Below, piece after piece: positions 16,580-24,704 of a DNA stretch of 64,000 nucleotides. Numbering within the stretch: position 1 is the stretch's first letter; the number at the start of each line of letters is the position of its first letter. The DNA is taken from contig NZ_JBCNJT010000001.1 in the NCBI RefSeq assembly GCF_039596395.1, positions 1,833,315 through 1,897,314 on the forward strand. Reading direction: 5' to 3'. Under the pieces are notes generated by a model that was not told the DNA's origin, ran no database searches, and saw only the letters and a list, made by a program, of their open reading frames with translations. This DNA is from Fluviicola sp. (lineage in GTDB: Bacteria > Bacteroidota > Bacteroidia > Flavobacteriales_D > Crocinitomicaceae). Position numbers and translations under genes: made by a program.

Positions 16580-17482
16580 TCAATTCGATTTCTGCCAGGC
16601 ACTCGGCGACATACCCGTTTTGCTTTTGAATAGTTTGGTGAAGTGTGAAGGATATTCAAATCCCAGTTCATAAGCAATTTCAGCAATCGTTTTAGCATTT
16701 CCCCAAAGCATGTTCTTGGCCCGTTCTATCAGTTGAAGGTGGATATGCTCCTGGGTGCTTTTACCGGTATGCTTGCTCAGTAAATCGGACAAATAGTTGG
16801 AAGAAAGGCTCAGTTTGGAGGCAAAATACCCGACATCCGGCAGGCCTTTATCAATCAGGGTTTCCTGCGAAAAATAAGCGATCAGTAACTTTTCGAAGCG
16901 CTGCACCAGGTCGTTGTTTACCTTCTCCCGGGTAAAGAATTGCCGGTCGTAAAAACGGTTGCAGTAATTCAACAGCAATTGCAGGTTGTCAACGATTAGT
17001 TCTTTGGTATGCTTGTCGGTATTTTGACTGTATTCCCTCACTATTTTTCCCAGGCAATCGAGCAGGATCTGTTTCTCGTCTTCCGACACGTGCAGGGCTT
17101 CATTGGCCTCGTAGTGGAAAAAAGAATATTCCCGGATCTTCCTGCCTAAATCTGTTCCTGCCAGCAAGTCGGGGTGAACAAAAAGGCCCCACCCCTCTTC
17201 TATTTCCATTTCCGGCCCCGAAGTAATGACCTGACCCGGAGCAGTGAACATCAGCGAACCTTCCTCAAAATCATAGTAAGATCTTCCGTATTTCAAGGTT
17301 CCTGTTATTTTCTTACACATCAGGATGTAAAAGGAAGTCCGGTAAGAAACTTCCTCATCGGGGCGATCTACCTGTGTTTGCGTAAGGTCAATAACAGAAA
17401 TGAGCGGATGTTTTGGCTTTCCGTATTTGTAAAACCGGTGGACTTCCGTGATGGATCCGATATCAACAAACTTGTTTTTCAT
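16580..17482 (-). CDS. AraC-family transcriptional regulator (SDR-AraC pair 2)
   Basis: 300 residues from the ATG at 17480-17482 (MKNKFVDIGSITEVHRF). The N-terminal ligand domain has KYGKPKHPLISVIDL near 22 and GSLMFTAPGQVI near 80. The C-terminal AraC domain spans about 200-298, with YFASKLSLSSNYLSDLLSKH and AEIAYELGFEYPSHFTKLFK. It is clearly a paralogue of the regulator at 49709-50617 (shared ITEhHR, KPxHPLI, GLPxVxY and QEHIHLQLIERAK blocks). It follows its SDR gene with 36 bp between them, and probably controls it via the TTATAC direct repeat at 18403-18429. Confidence 0.92.
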   Translation of the reverse strand: MKNKFVDIGSITEVHRFYKYGKPKHPLISVIDLTQTQVDRPDEEVSYRTSFYILMCKKITGTLKYGRSYYDFEEGSLMFTAPGQVITSGPEMEIEEGWGLFVHPDLLAGTDLGRKIREYSFFHYEANEALHVSEDEKQILLDCLGKIVREYSQNTDKHTKELIVDNLQLLLNYCNRFYDRQFFTREKVNNDLVQRFEKLLIAYFSQETLIDKGLPDVGYFASKLSLSSNYLSDLLSKHTGKSTQEHIHLQLIERAKNMLWGNAKTIAEIAYELGFEYPSHFTKLFKSKTGMSPSAWQKSN

Positions 17483-17518
17483 GTTTCCCGAAAATACACT
17501 CAATTTACCATGATTTTC

Positions 17519-18334
17519 CTATCCGAAGAAAAAACTACGGATTGTACGCACAAACTGATCTTCCGTGTTCTTCCATTTCGTGTCGATGTAAAATTGGGCA
17601 TCAGCTCCTATGATGTAGCGCAATCTGGTACTTTCATCGGTGGCGGCCTCATAGATTACGTCAGCCACTTCTCCGGGTGTTGCCTGTACCAAATGGGCAG
17701 TTGAAGCACCGAATTTGGTGTAGATATTTCCCATAATGGTATTGTATTCTTCGATATCGCTGTGGATAAACTGCTGTCCGTTCCTGAAATTGGTTTTGAC
17801 GCTTCCCGGCTCCACAATCTTCACCTGAATATTCAATTCACTGACCTCGTGAGAAAGTGCTTCGGAGAACCCTTCTACGGCAAACTTGGAACTGGAATAA
17901 AGGGTAGCGAAAGGCATCCCGACGGCTCCGCCAAAGGTAGAGATATTGACAATAGAACCCTTTCCGTTTTTGCGCATTACGGGCAATACCGCCTGTGTTA
18001 CCATCATGGTACCGAATACATTTACCTCGTACTGGTTTTGAATCTGCTCCCTGGTAGCTGCTTCAAATACACCCATAGCGCCATAACCGGCGCTGTTTAC
18101 CAACGCATGAATGGTACCGAAACGCTCCACACCGGCAATCACTGCCTGTTGAATGGATTCCTGGTCCTGAACATCCAGTTTTACTACCAGTACATCTTCC
18201 AATGCGGTTAATTCGGTTTCTTTTTCAGGAGAGCGCATCGTTGCAATGACATTCCAGCCTTTTTGGTGAAAGAGTTTGGCTGATTCTTTTCCGAATCCGG
18301 AAGAAGCTCCGGTAATCAATACGGTCTTTTTCAT
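17519..18334 (-). CDS. Short-chain dehydrogenase/reductase (SDR pair 2)
   Basis: 271-residue classical SDR: cofactor motif TGASSGFGKESA near residue 8, LDVQD near 57, LVNSAGYGAMG near 84, catalytic Ser in IVNISTFGG near 135, Tyr-x-x-x-Lys in YSSSKFAVEG near 150, and a VEPGSVKTNF substrate-loop segment. The basic residue after the second beta-strand (ATMRSPEKE) suggests NADP. It heads a two-gene operon with the AraC regulator downstream. The promoter has a direct-repeat operator candidate. Physiological substrate unknown. Confidence 0.92.
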   Translation of the reverse strand: MKKTVLITGASSGFGKESAKLFHQKGWNVIATMRSPEKETELTALEDVLVVKLDVQDQESIQQAVIAGVERFGTIHALVNSAGYGAMGVFEAATREQIQNQYEVNVFGTMMVTQAVLPVMRKNGKGSIVNISTFGGAVGMPFATLYSSSKFAVEGFSEALSHEVSELNIQVKIVEPGSVKTNFRNGQQFIHSDIEEYNTIMGNIYTKFGASTAHLVQATPGEVADVIYEAATDESTRLRYIIGADAQFYIDTKWKNTEDQFVRTIRSFFFG

Positions 18335-18373
18335 GTTGTCTGTTTAAAAAATTGCTTGCCATTAGTGATACTG

Positions 18374-18430
18374 CAAAGGTGACACCGATGAAAAGAACCG
18401 GCTTATACGTTTCAGGGGATCGGTTATACA
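18374..18430 (-). promoter_or_regulatory. Candidate promoter and direct-repeat operator of SDR pair 2
   Basis: Seen: minus-strand -7-like box CACCTTTG at 18374-18381. After a 21-base gap come two copies of TTATAC (18403-18408 and 18424-18429, exactly 21 bp apart), each preceded by a G-rich CGG context. No TTG -33 box was found at the usual distance, so activation by the adjacent AraC protein is plausible (inference). Confidence 0.45.
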
Positions 18431-18541
18431 AACTACGGATTGTGCGAAGGGATGTAACCACGAGGCGCGCGGACACATAGCAGATTTTCAGTCGCTATAT
18501 CTTTCAGAGTACGAGGAATAGGTGCTTTGTACAATCTGCGT

Positions 18542-18773
18542 CTGCGGCACAGCTTTTTATTCTTCGGAGGAATAGGGTTTACTTACCACTTTCCTCCTTC
18601 TTTCTTAGTTCTTGCGGTAATAAGCTCTAGGTCATAAACCACAGAAAACCGATCTGGTTCCCGTCGATGGCAATGATGCAGGGATATTCGTAGCGGTTCG
18701 TCTCGAAATCAGCCGGGGAAGAATTGGTATAGAACTGCACACTTTCAGCATTGAAAGTCTTTCTGAAGAACAG
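18542..18773 (+). repeat. Long direct repeat, right copy (about 232 bp)
   Basis: Matches 15801-16033 almost base for base, including the 3' end of the hypothetical gene and its downstream spacer. It breaks sharply after CTGAAGAACAG. Confidence 0.85.
18627..18773 (-). pseudogene. Truncated 3' copy of the hypothetical gene 15887-16447
   Basis: Encodes only the last 49 residues (from KTFNAESVQFYTNSSPADFE to GFLWFMT and the stop), with a few silent or single changes relative to the intact copy. The in-frame sequence upstream of 18773 is unrelated, and no start or ribosome-binding context is seen. It is a duplication scar rather than a working gene. Confidence 0.85.
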
Positions 18774-18807
18774 AGCGAGAATGTGTGAGTTGCTATAAAA
18801 GAAAAAC

Positions 18808-18825
18808 CCTGATAAAAACATCAGG
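18808..18825 (-). terminator. Rho-independent terminator after the YCF48-repeat gene
   Basis: On the minus strand: CCTGATG, T-rich loop, ATCAGG, then GTTTTTCTTTTATA. It begins about 20 bp after the stop of the gene at 18846-21434. Confidence 0.75.
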
Positions 18826-18845
18826 ACTTCTTCCTTTTTAATGTT

Positions 18846-21434
18846 CTAATTTTTAATCATTCGTTTTACTGCTCTTCCTTTCTCAGTTGAAATCTCGAAA
18901 AGAAGAATCCCATTAGAAAATCCTGAAAGATCAATCTGATCATTAGATACTACTTCTTTTGAAAATAGCTCTTTCCCATTAATATCCCGGATAGTCAACT
19001 TTGCCGCACCAGATTCAAAACGAAGAGTAACCAGGCTGGAAGCTGGATTTGGAAAAGCAAAAAAATTCTCTGTCTGCAATTCTGAATTTTTCAGTGTAAC
19101 TGTATTAGTTTCTATATAAATGTTTTCGTTAACAATCAAGCCTTCAAACGTATTTCCTTCACAATAAAGACTCAGTTGAATAGCATACATTCCGTTTCCA
19201 TTAATAGGATATTGTGCCGGAATTATAAATGTACCTGAAGCTGTTACAATTTCCCACTGTGCTTCGATGGTGGAAGAATTGATGAAAGCCGCAGAGATGA
19301 GTTTAGCGGATGACGTAAAGATCAGTTGCTGACCGCAAAATTCCTGCACATTTCCGGACCGATATGCAATAGTCGAATCCGCATAAGCTGTTGTTCCATA
19401 AAAATGGTTCGGATCTGTCACAACAAATAATCCATCCAAATCGTTTCCACAGGAAGTATATCCTCCTTCAAGGGAATAAAGTCCTTCGCAAAATCCTGAA
19501 AGGTTTCCAGAACCAGCAATAACCTTATTCTGGCCCGAAACAGTTGTAGCAAAAGATTCACTGGAAACAGAAGAAAGTTTTACAGAACCATTACAATTAG
19601 TTGCAGGACTTAGCGTATATGTCATTATTTCTACTGGATTAACCGTTGAACAATGGAATTTAAGCAGGTTTCCATCTTGTTTAGATGCCCATCCTATTTG
19701 ATTATCTGGTGTGTTCGCAACCGCTGATATTGTAATCTGTGAAGGTGTTGACTCAGGTAACCAGGTTACACCAGCATCCAATGTTACTAAAATCGTACCA
19801 TCATAACCTGAAACCCTTCCATGTGTTGAAGAACTAAAGGTAATATCTTTTAATATGCTTGTCGTACCCGAGTTTTGCAGAGTCCATGTAATTCCACCAT
19901 CATAAGTAGACACTATAACTCCTTGGTATCCTACAGCATAAGCAGTATCTGTAGCAGGATATTCAATGCTGTTGTAGGCGTTCAAACCAACAGTTGGGGT
20001 GATATTCTGCCAGGTTGATCCACCGTCTACGGTTTTGAATATAAACTCTGTGGTACATACCATTCCGGTATCCTGATTCAAAAAGCTTATTGAATTATAA
20101 TTTATCCCTGGATGCCAATCTGATGTCCAGTTCACACCACCATCAAGAGTTTTATGAATGTATGATGGTCCTGCAATATATCCGACTTGTGGTGTTGGAA
20201 AATCTATATCCATCAAATCACCACCTGACAAAAACTGGTAAGAATCCCAATTAACTCCTCCATCAGAAGTATGAAAAGACACTCCTGTAACACCTATTAC
20301 CCAAATATTTTGTGTATCTGCAACACCAATTTTTGTATACATGCTGCTAATAGGTGAATCAACAAGTGACCAGCTACTCCCATTGTCGGTTGTATGCAAT
20401 ATAGTTCCTTCTAATCCACATGCCCACCCGTCATTGTCGGATGAAAACTTAACATCAGTTAATTCCCAGCCTGAACCGTTATACATAGAAGCCCAACTTT
20501 GTCCACCATCAGAAGTACTTATAATTTCTGTCAAGACAGAAGAAGTTGCCCATCCATGCAATGAATCCAAAAAGAAGGTTTGCTCAAAATTTCGATTCTT
20601 TGGACTGGAAAGGTCTGTCCAGGTATTTCCACCATCCGTAGTTTGAAAATATTGATTGTTATTTGCACGTACAAACCCTGTCATTTCGGAAATAAAATAG
20701 ATTGAAGGGGATGGGTTTAACATGTTTTGAAACTGGGTGGAATTCTGCCAGGTTAATCCTCCGTCTACAGTAGTTAGGTAAGTTCCATTATGACCAACAG
20801 CATAACCTAGTAGACTTGTAGTAAAATAAACATCCGTTAATGGTAAACCCGCAGCATCATCAGGTTCATCCCAACTTAAACCTCCATCGTGTGAAACAAT
20901 AATGTTTCCATACCCCAAATCATTTCCAACTGCTACGATCATATTTTCATCCACAAATTGCAAAGCAAACAGGTTATAACCAGATTCGATAAAAATAGTG
21001 TCCCAGGTTTGTCCACCATCCGTTGTTTTCAATAATTCATAATTTGACATCAAGATACCAAGTGTATCATTTAAAAATTGAGTTTCAAGGAAGTAGCCAT
21101 TGGGCTCATTGATCAACTCGTTCCAATTTAAGCCGTCTGTAGTTTCAAAGATGCCATGATATCCTGACGCATACCCGTGTGTTGTTGAAAGCATATCAAT
21201 ACTGGTCAAGCCATTATACACCGAATAATTTCCCTGAAGAGACCAAGTATCACCACCATCATTGGTATGTGCAATATAACCGTTAATTGTAGAAGCCCAA
21301 CCATTATTAAGATCGATAAATTCAATGTCTGTTGGACTGAATTGTGTTGCCTGAGGAACATTTTCCCATTGAAACTGGGCAAATATGCTTCCTGAAAAAA
21401 TCAAACAAAGATAAAGGAGGATTTGTTGGTTCAT
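18846..21434 (-). CDS. T9SS-exported YCF48/BNR-repeat beta-propeller protein
   Basis: 862 residues from the ATG at 21432-21434 (MNQQILLYLCLIFSGSIFAQ, a clean signal peptide); an upstream ATG at 21446 adds four residues. Residues 20-600 are about fourteen Asp-box units of about 40 residues (TTDGGQTWDTIF, TVDGGLTWQNST, TSDGGVNWDSY and similar), typical of YCF48/sialidase-like propellers. A 200-residue beta-rich region follows (GSVKLSSVSSESF, CEGLYSLEGGYTSCGND). The last 75 residues are a type A T9SS sorting domain (FFAFPNPASSLVTLRFE, ISTEKGRAVKRMIKN), so it is sent to the cell surface or outside. Ligand unknown. Monocistronic with its own terminator. Confidence 0.92.
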   Translation of the reverse strand: MNQQILLYLCLIFSGSIFAQFQWENVPQATQFSPTDIEFIDLNNGWASTINGYIAHTNDGGDTWSLQGNYSVYNGLTSIDMLSTTHGYASGYHGIFETTDGLNWNELINEPNGYFLETQFLNDTLGILMSNYELLKTTDGGQTWDTIFIESGYNLFALQFVDENMIVAVGNDLGYGNIIVSHDGGLSWDEPDDAAGLPLTDVYFTTSLLGYAVGHNGTYLTTVDGGLTWQNSTQFQNMLNPSPSIYFISEMTGFVRANNNQYFQTTDGGNTWTDLSSPKNRNFEQTFFLDSLHGWATSSVLTEIISTSDGGQSWASMYNGSGWELTDVKFSSDNDGWACGLEGTILHTTDNGSSWSLVDSPISSMYTKIGVADTQNIWVIGVTGVSFHTSDGGVNWDSYQFLSGGDLMDIDFPTPQVGYIAGPSYIHKTLDGGVNWTSDWHPGINYNSISFLNQDTGMVCTTEFIFKTVDGGSTWQNITPTVGLNAYNSIEYPATDTAYAVGYQGVIVSTYDGGITWTLQNSGTTSILKDITFSSSTHGRVSGYDGTILVTLDAGVTWLPESTPSQITISAVANTPDNQIGWASKQDGNLLKFHCSTVNPVEIMTYTLSPATNCNGSVKLSSVSSESFATTVSGQNKVIAGSGNLSGFCEGLYSLEGGYTSCGNDLDGLFVVTDPNHFYGTTAYADSTIAYRSGNVQEFCGQQLIFTSSAKLISAAFINSSTIEAQWEIVTASGTFIIPAQYPINGNGMYAIQLSLYCEGNTFEGLIVNENIYIETNTVTLKNSELQTENFFAFPNPASSLVTLRFESGAAKLTIRDINGKELFSKEVVSNDQIDLSGFSNGILLFEISTEKGRAVKRMIKN

Positions 21435-21512
21435 ATAAATTAGCATTGATGTTGCGGCTGTAAAAGTAATGAATAACTGAGAAACAAAATAGTAAGTCGA
21501 TTCCCATTTGTT

Positions 21513-22037
21513 TTATTCCTTCAAAGTCTTTTTCATGAGGATATCGGTTTGTTCGTCGGTGCCTAATTGGAACAGGTGTTTGGAGAATGCCATAAACCCG
21601 TTCTTTTCGTAAAAACGGATTGCCCGCGGATTCTTTTCCCACACTCCGAGCCAGATGTATTCCTTGTTGAGTTCACGGGCTATTTCCAGTGCTTTTTCGT
21701 AAAGTAGCTGGCCCACTTTTTTTCCATGGTATGCGGCTTTCACGTAAATCCGCTCAATTTCTATCGACACGGCTTCTTTTACATCCGTCTGCGCTTCCCC
21801 GGTATTCAGTTTCAGGTAACCAACCGGTGTTTCACGATCCCATGCCAGGAAGAACAGCGAATTGGGGTTTGACAATTCTGCCAGGAGCTTTTCCGGACTG
21901 AAATTCACAGCCAGGTAATGTTGCATATCTGCTTCGGTATTGCTGTCGGCAAAGGTTTCGTAGAAAGTTTCACTTCCTATTTTCCGTACAAGTTCCAGAT
22001 CACCGGCCGGAGCGGGCCGTATCATTAATTCGTCCAT
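21513..22037 (-). CDS. GNAT-family N-acetyltransferase
   Basis: 174-residue cytoplasmic acetyltransferase using acetyl-CoA. It begins IRPAPAGDLELVRKIG and has the central strand VGYLKLN. The IERIYVKAAYHGKKVGQLLY segment (near 92-112) provides the acetyl-CoA phosphate-binding loop, here AAYHGKKVG. The closing block is IWLGVWEKNPRAIRFYEKNGF. The layout resembles spermidine/spermine-type or RimI-like GNATs, but the substrate is not readable. Start ATG at 22035-22037. Confidence 0.9.
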   Translation of the reverse strand: MDELMIRPAPAGDLELVRKIGSETFYETFADSNTEADMQHYLAVNFSPEKLLAELSNPNSLFFLAWDRETPVGYLKLNTGEAQTDVKEAVSIEIERIYVKAAYHGKKVGQLLYEKALEIARELNKEYIWLGVWEKNPRAIRFYEKNGFMAFSKHLFQLGTDEQTDILMKKTLKE

Positions 22038-22455
22038 TGTATTTGTCTTTGAATCCGGGGATGAGGCTCACCGGCAGCAATCGCAACTAAACATGATATC
22101 ATATTTCATACTATCGTGTTTTCGTGATATTACGATATAACGATCAAATGTAGTAACTCTTTTTCTTTGAACCGCTCAGCACAGAAGGTACACGAAGAAA
22201 ATAGGTTTGGTTTGATCTGCGCCTGCGGAACAGCTTGGCTTGCCTAATAAAAACAGCAAAGAGAAGGAGGACGCAGAGGTATTGATGAACTCTGCTCTCT
22301 TCTTTTCTTCTACCTAGTATCACGTCTTTCAGACTATACTTCGTCTTCACCAGCTATTGCTGGCTCTTCTTTGCGGTGAGAAAAAAGTCTATCTTATCGT
22401 TTACTCAATCCCTGAACTTTTTCACGTCATACCAATCGATCAGGCCCATGAGGAA
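22038..22455. other. Intergenic region with dispersed repeats and an AT-rich palindrome
   Basis: No gene supported. Near 22100-22146 there is an AT-rich stretch with interlocking ATATCATA/TATGATAT-like words (CATGATATCATATTTCATAC, then GTGATATTACGATATAACG). ATCTGCGCCTGCGGAACAGC at 22215 matches the dispersed repeat at 15692, 15793 and 18534, and AAAGAGAAGGAGGACGCAGA follows as it does near 15763. The rest looks like decayed repeat sequence. Confidence 0.45.
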
Positions 22456-22819
22456 TCACTTATCCAAAAACAAGTAAAGCGCCTGAATGCGGTCATTTTC
22501 AATGATGGCTACATCCATTCCGGTGGCAACCGGTGTTTCCCCTTTAAATCCCAGGTTCCAGGAAAACGAGTTGCGAAGCGTGGTTTACCTGTGAAGGTTT
22601 GTTCAGTTCGAATACAAACTCAAGCGGCCATTCGGCCTGCAATTTCGAGATCAGTGCGTTGATAGCTTCGTAACCAATGATGGGCTTTCCGTCGTTGCTT
22701 TCGAAAAAATGAATGTTGGGTGCGTAGATTCGCTGCATTGCTGCCAGGCGATTGCCGGGGTTTCTGTCGTTCCAGATAACAAGCAGGCTGTCTTCCAATA
22801 GTTTCGCTGTAGTTGCCAT
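22456..22819 (-). pseudogene. SnoaL-like (NTF2-fold) protein gene with a frameshift
   Basis: The first frame runs from the ATG at 22817-22819 for 91 codons (TTAKLLEDSLLVIWNDRNPG, IHFFESNDGKPIIGYEAINALI, LEFVFELNKPSQVNH) and stops early. The expected C-terminal half continues in the next frame (SWNLGFKGETPVATGMDVAI then ENDRIQALYLFLDK) to the stop at 22456-22458. Together these give the usual length of about 120 residues for the family, which holds small hydrophobic ligands or enzymes of the ketosteroid-isomerase fold. The shift lies near 22570. It could be a true decay event or a one-base sequence error. Confidence 0.7.
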
Positions 22820-22879
22820 AAATTTCTTTTAGGGTGTAAAGCTATGTTTTTTTGGTTTTCTGACGCCGGGCTGATTCTG

Positions 22880-22960
22880 GCCACCTCCACCTCCTCTGAC
22901 GGAGTCTGATACTCGTCAGAGTCGTCAGACCCTAAACCCCTCCTCAAGGGGGACTTATAC
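22880..22960 (+). repeat. Palindromic repeat unit of the GCCACC...CTCAAGG family, outer flank of the island
   Basis: GCCACCTCC, then a nested palindrome (CTCTGACGGAGTCTGATACT and CGTCAGAG), then ACCCCTCCTCAAGGGGGACT. The last part belongs to the same family as the repeats around the DUF559 gene (28814-29611) and forms the outer half of the island's left inverted repeat. Confidence 0.6.
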
Positions 22961-22989
22961 TGCAAAATCACCACAATTTTACGGGAGGG
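22937..22989 (+). repeat. Left inverted repeat of the accessory island (53 bp)
   Basis: It matches the reverse complement of 27308-27360 with about four differences and one gap. A perfect 28-base core starts at GGGGGACTTATACTGC and ends at ATCACCACA, and the inner end is TTTACGGGAGGG. The stop codon of the minus-strand PIN-like gene lies at its inner edge. Confidence 0.85.
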
Positions 22990-24019
22990 GGTCTAAAGCC
23001 CCATCTGCACTAGATTGCAGGCTTTTGACATATTGAAGAAACTCTTTCGGAGTGAATACTTTCGTAGGAATATTCAATTGCTTATAGACTTCAGTCGCTT
23101 TATAGTGACATCTTGTATCCTCAGTTATAAAGAAATAACAATGTGAGCCATAAAAGGTATGGTTCGAATCGTCAATCATGTTATCAAAATCTTTGTCAGT
23201 CTTAAATCCTTTAAAATCAATTTTAGAATACAGATTTGTGATTTTATCATACCAAGGATGGTCACTTGTTTTGCCATCAGGAGCATAAGTTTCCAGCATT
23301 GAATCTATATCATATTTCTTCAGGCTTTTCTTGAGTTCTTTCTTATCAATCGTTTGACCAGGAGGTAACATCTTAGCAAACTCGTTAAAATTGTCAGGAT
23401 TCATCATTCTCTTCAAATCCCTATACATTTCTGGGTCTTGCCCTATTCTTGTGTTTAAAGTCAATAAATCATCAAACATATTTTTCATGTCTCCTGATGA
23501 ATATGTGATTGGAAACATTTTTTGATACAATGGAAATTCAAAAGCTTTCATAAAGTCATCAGGAAAAGCTTGTGTCACCAAAGTGGTCATACTTTCAATT
23601 GTCTTATTAAGTATTGCATCAACTAATTCTAAATCAACATCGCTAGTTATTGAATCAATTAGACCTGAGAAGGATGTTTCTTGAGGTTTTAAAGAGTCTT
23701 CTAGTGACGAATTGAAAACTTCAAATACATCTTTTCGCTCAAGCTTAGTTTCAGATTGTTGACCATATAAGCACATAAAGTTATTGTTCGTAAGAGTGCT
23801 AATATGTTGAAGATGTCCTTCCAATTGTGTTGTATCTCCAGATGGACTTTTATAAGCACGAATTAAATCACTAATATGAGCGTTGGTGTAAACAGTAGTT
23901 AAAGTACCTGACTGAAGAGAATCCAAAATCAACTGATAAGGTTCAGCTTCTTGATAATTTAATCTTTCAATCTTCTCAATTTGGTCAAATACGTTAAGGT
24001 CGAGGTATATTAATTTCAT
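22979..24019 (-). CDS. PIN-like domain protein, island copy A (intact)
   Basis: 346 residues from the ATG at 24017-24019 (MKLIYLDLNVFDQIEKIE). The start LIYLDLNVFD matches the first strand and acidic residue of PIN-type nucleases. AHISDLIRAYK (near 60) supplies a second acidic position. FYGSHCYFFITEDTRCHYKA (near 290-308) resembles the last PIN motif, with an acidic pair in FITEDTR. The roughly 200 residues between are helical (MMNPDNFNEFAKMLPPGQ, WYDKITNLYSKIDFKGFKTD), an insertion much larger than in simple VapC toxins. A nuclease role is inference from motif order. A frameshifted paralogue is at 26349-27307, transcribed the opposite way. Confidence 0.65.
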   Translation of the reverse strand: MKLIYLDLNVFDQIEKIERLNYQEAEPYQLILDSLQSGTLTTVYTNAHISDLIRAYKSPSGDTTQLEGHLQHISTLTNNNFMCLYGQQSETKLERKDVFEVFNSSLEDSLKPQETSFSGLIDSITSDVDLELVDAILNKTIESMTTLVTQAFPDDFMKAFEFPLYQKMFPITYSSGDMKNMFDDLLTLNTRIGQDPEMYRDLKRMMNPDNFNEFAKMLPPGQTIDKKELKKSLKKYDIDSMLETYAPDGKTSDHPWYDKITNLYSKIDFKGFKTDKDFDNMIDDSNHTFYGSHCYFFITEDTRCHYKATEVYKQLNIPTKVFTPKEFLQYVKSLQSSADGALDPLP

Positions 24020-24085
24020 AATTCTAACATAAAAAAAACAGGAGGTCAATATCAAGAGTAGTCAAAGAAGTTTTGTAATACAAAG

Positions 24086-24235
24086 TTATACTCCCATGCT
24101 ATTTCTTACTCCGTCTCTCAGGAACTCTGCAAACCGCTCCTTTACAACAGCCTGGAACTCTTCAATTTGTTCATCAGTATAATCCTCTATCCAGTTATTG
24201 TTGATGAACTCTACCATATCCTTATATTCAGAATC
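24086..24235 (-). pseudogene. Orphan C-terminal fragment of an unknown acidic protein
   Basis: The last about 48 codons of a minus-strand frame look coding (SEYKDMVEFINNNWIEDYTD then EQIEEFQAVVKERFAEFLRD), helical and acidic, but the frame runs upstream into the truncated EEP nuclease gene in another register. No start of its own is evident. It is probably the 3' remnant of a gene joined to the nuclease fragment by a deletion or insertion near 24235. A short real gene cannot be excluded. Confidence 0.4.
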
Positions 24236-24638
24236 ACAATGGTAGCTGAGCAAAAGTATTTTTATGCTCTGGAAGAATTTGAGTTGGCTTCTCAACCACT
24301 TCTAAACTTTTCGAATGGAATATTCCAATCTTTTGTAGAGTATTTGAACCAGGTGACAAGTAATATTTGTATCCTGTGCTGTCAGCAAGAGTTTTAAATA
24401 AAACGCTATCACAAATTTCTTCAAAGACAATAACATCAACTTGACCTAACTTCTTTATGATTTGAGATGCGACTTGCATTTGTTTCTTTTCATCTGATGG
24501 TCCTTTTCCAGAATTTCCAAACCATTCTAGATTCCAAGTTAGAACTTCAAGAGAATTATCAGTCCTGAGTTTTTGTGAATAGGACAAAGTTAATGCCGAG
24601 ATTATCATCAGCGAAACAGTGGTAAAAAAGTGTTTCAT
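24234..24638 (-). pseudogene. Truncated exported endonuclease/exonuclease/phosphatase (EEP) family protein
   Basis: 134 residues: signal peptide MKHFFTTVSLMIISALTLSYS, then the EEP start LEVLTWNLEWFGNSGKGPSD with the catalytic Asn of the first motif, and VDVIVFEEICDSVLFKTLAD with the metal-binding Glu near 92. The family usually exceeds 250 residues and needs a GDFN and a SDH motif further on; both are missing because the frame ends at HKNTFAQLPL. The 3' half has been lost at a junction near 24235. Not expected to be catalytic. Confidence 0.75.
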
Positions 24639-24704
24639 AGGTTATAACTATTTGACAACTAATATATAAATTTATTCCATTAATCTAGTTTAACTTAACT
24701 CACA

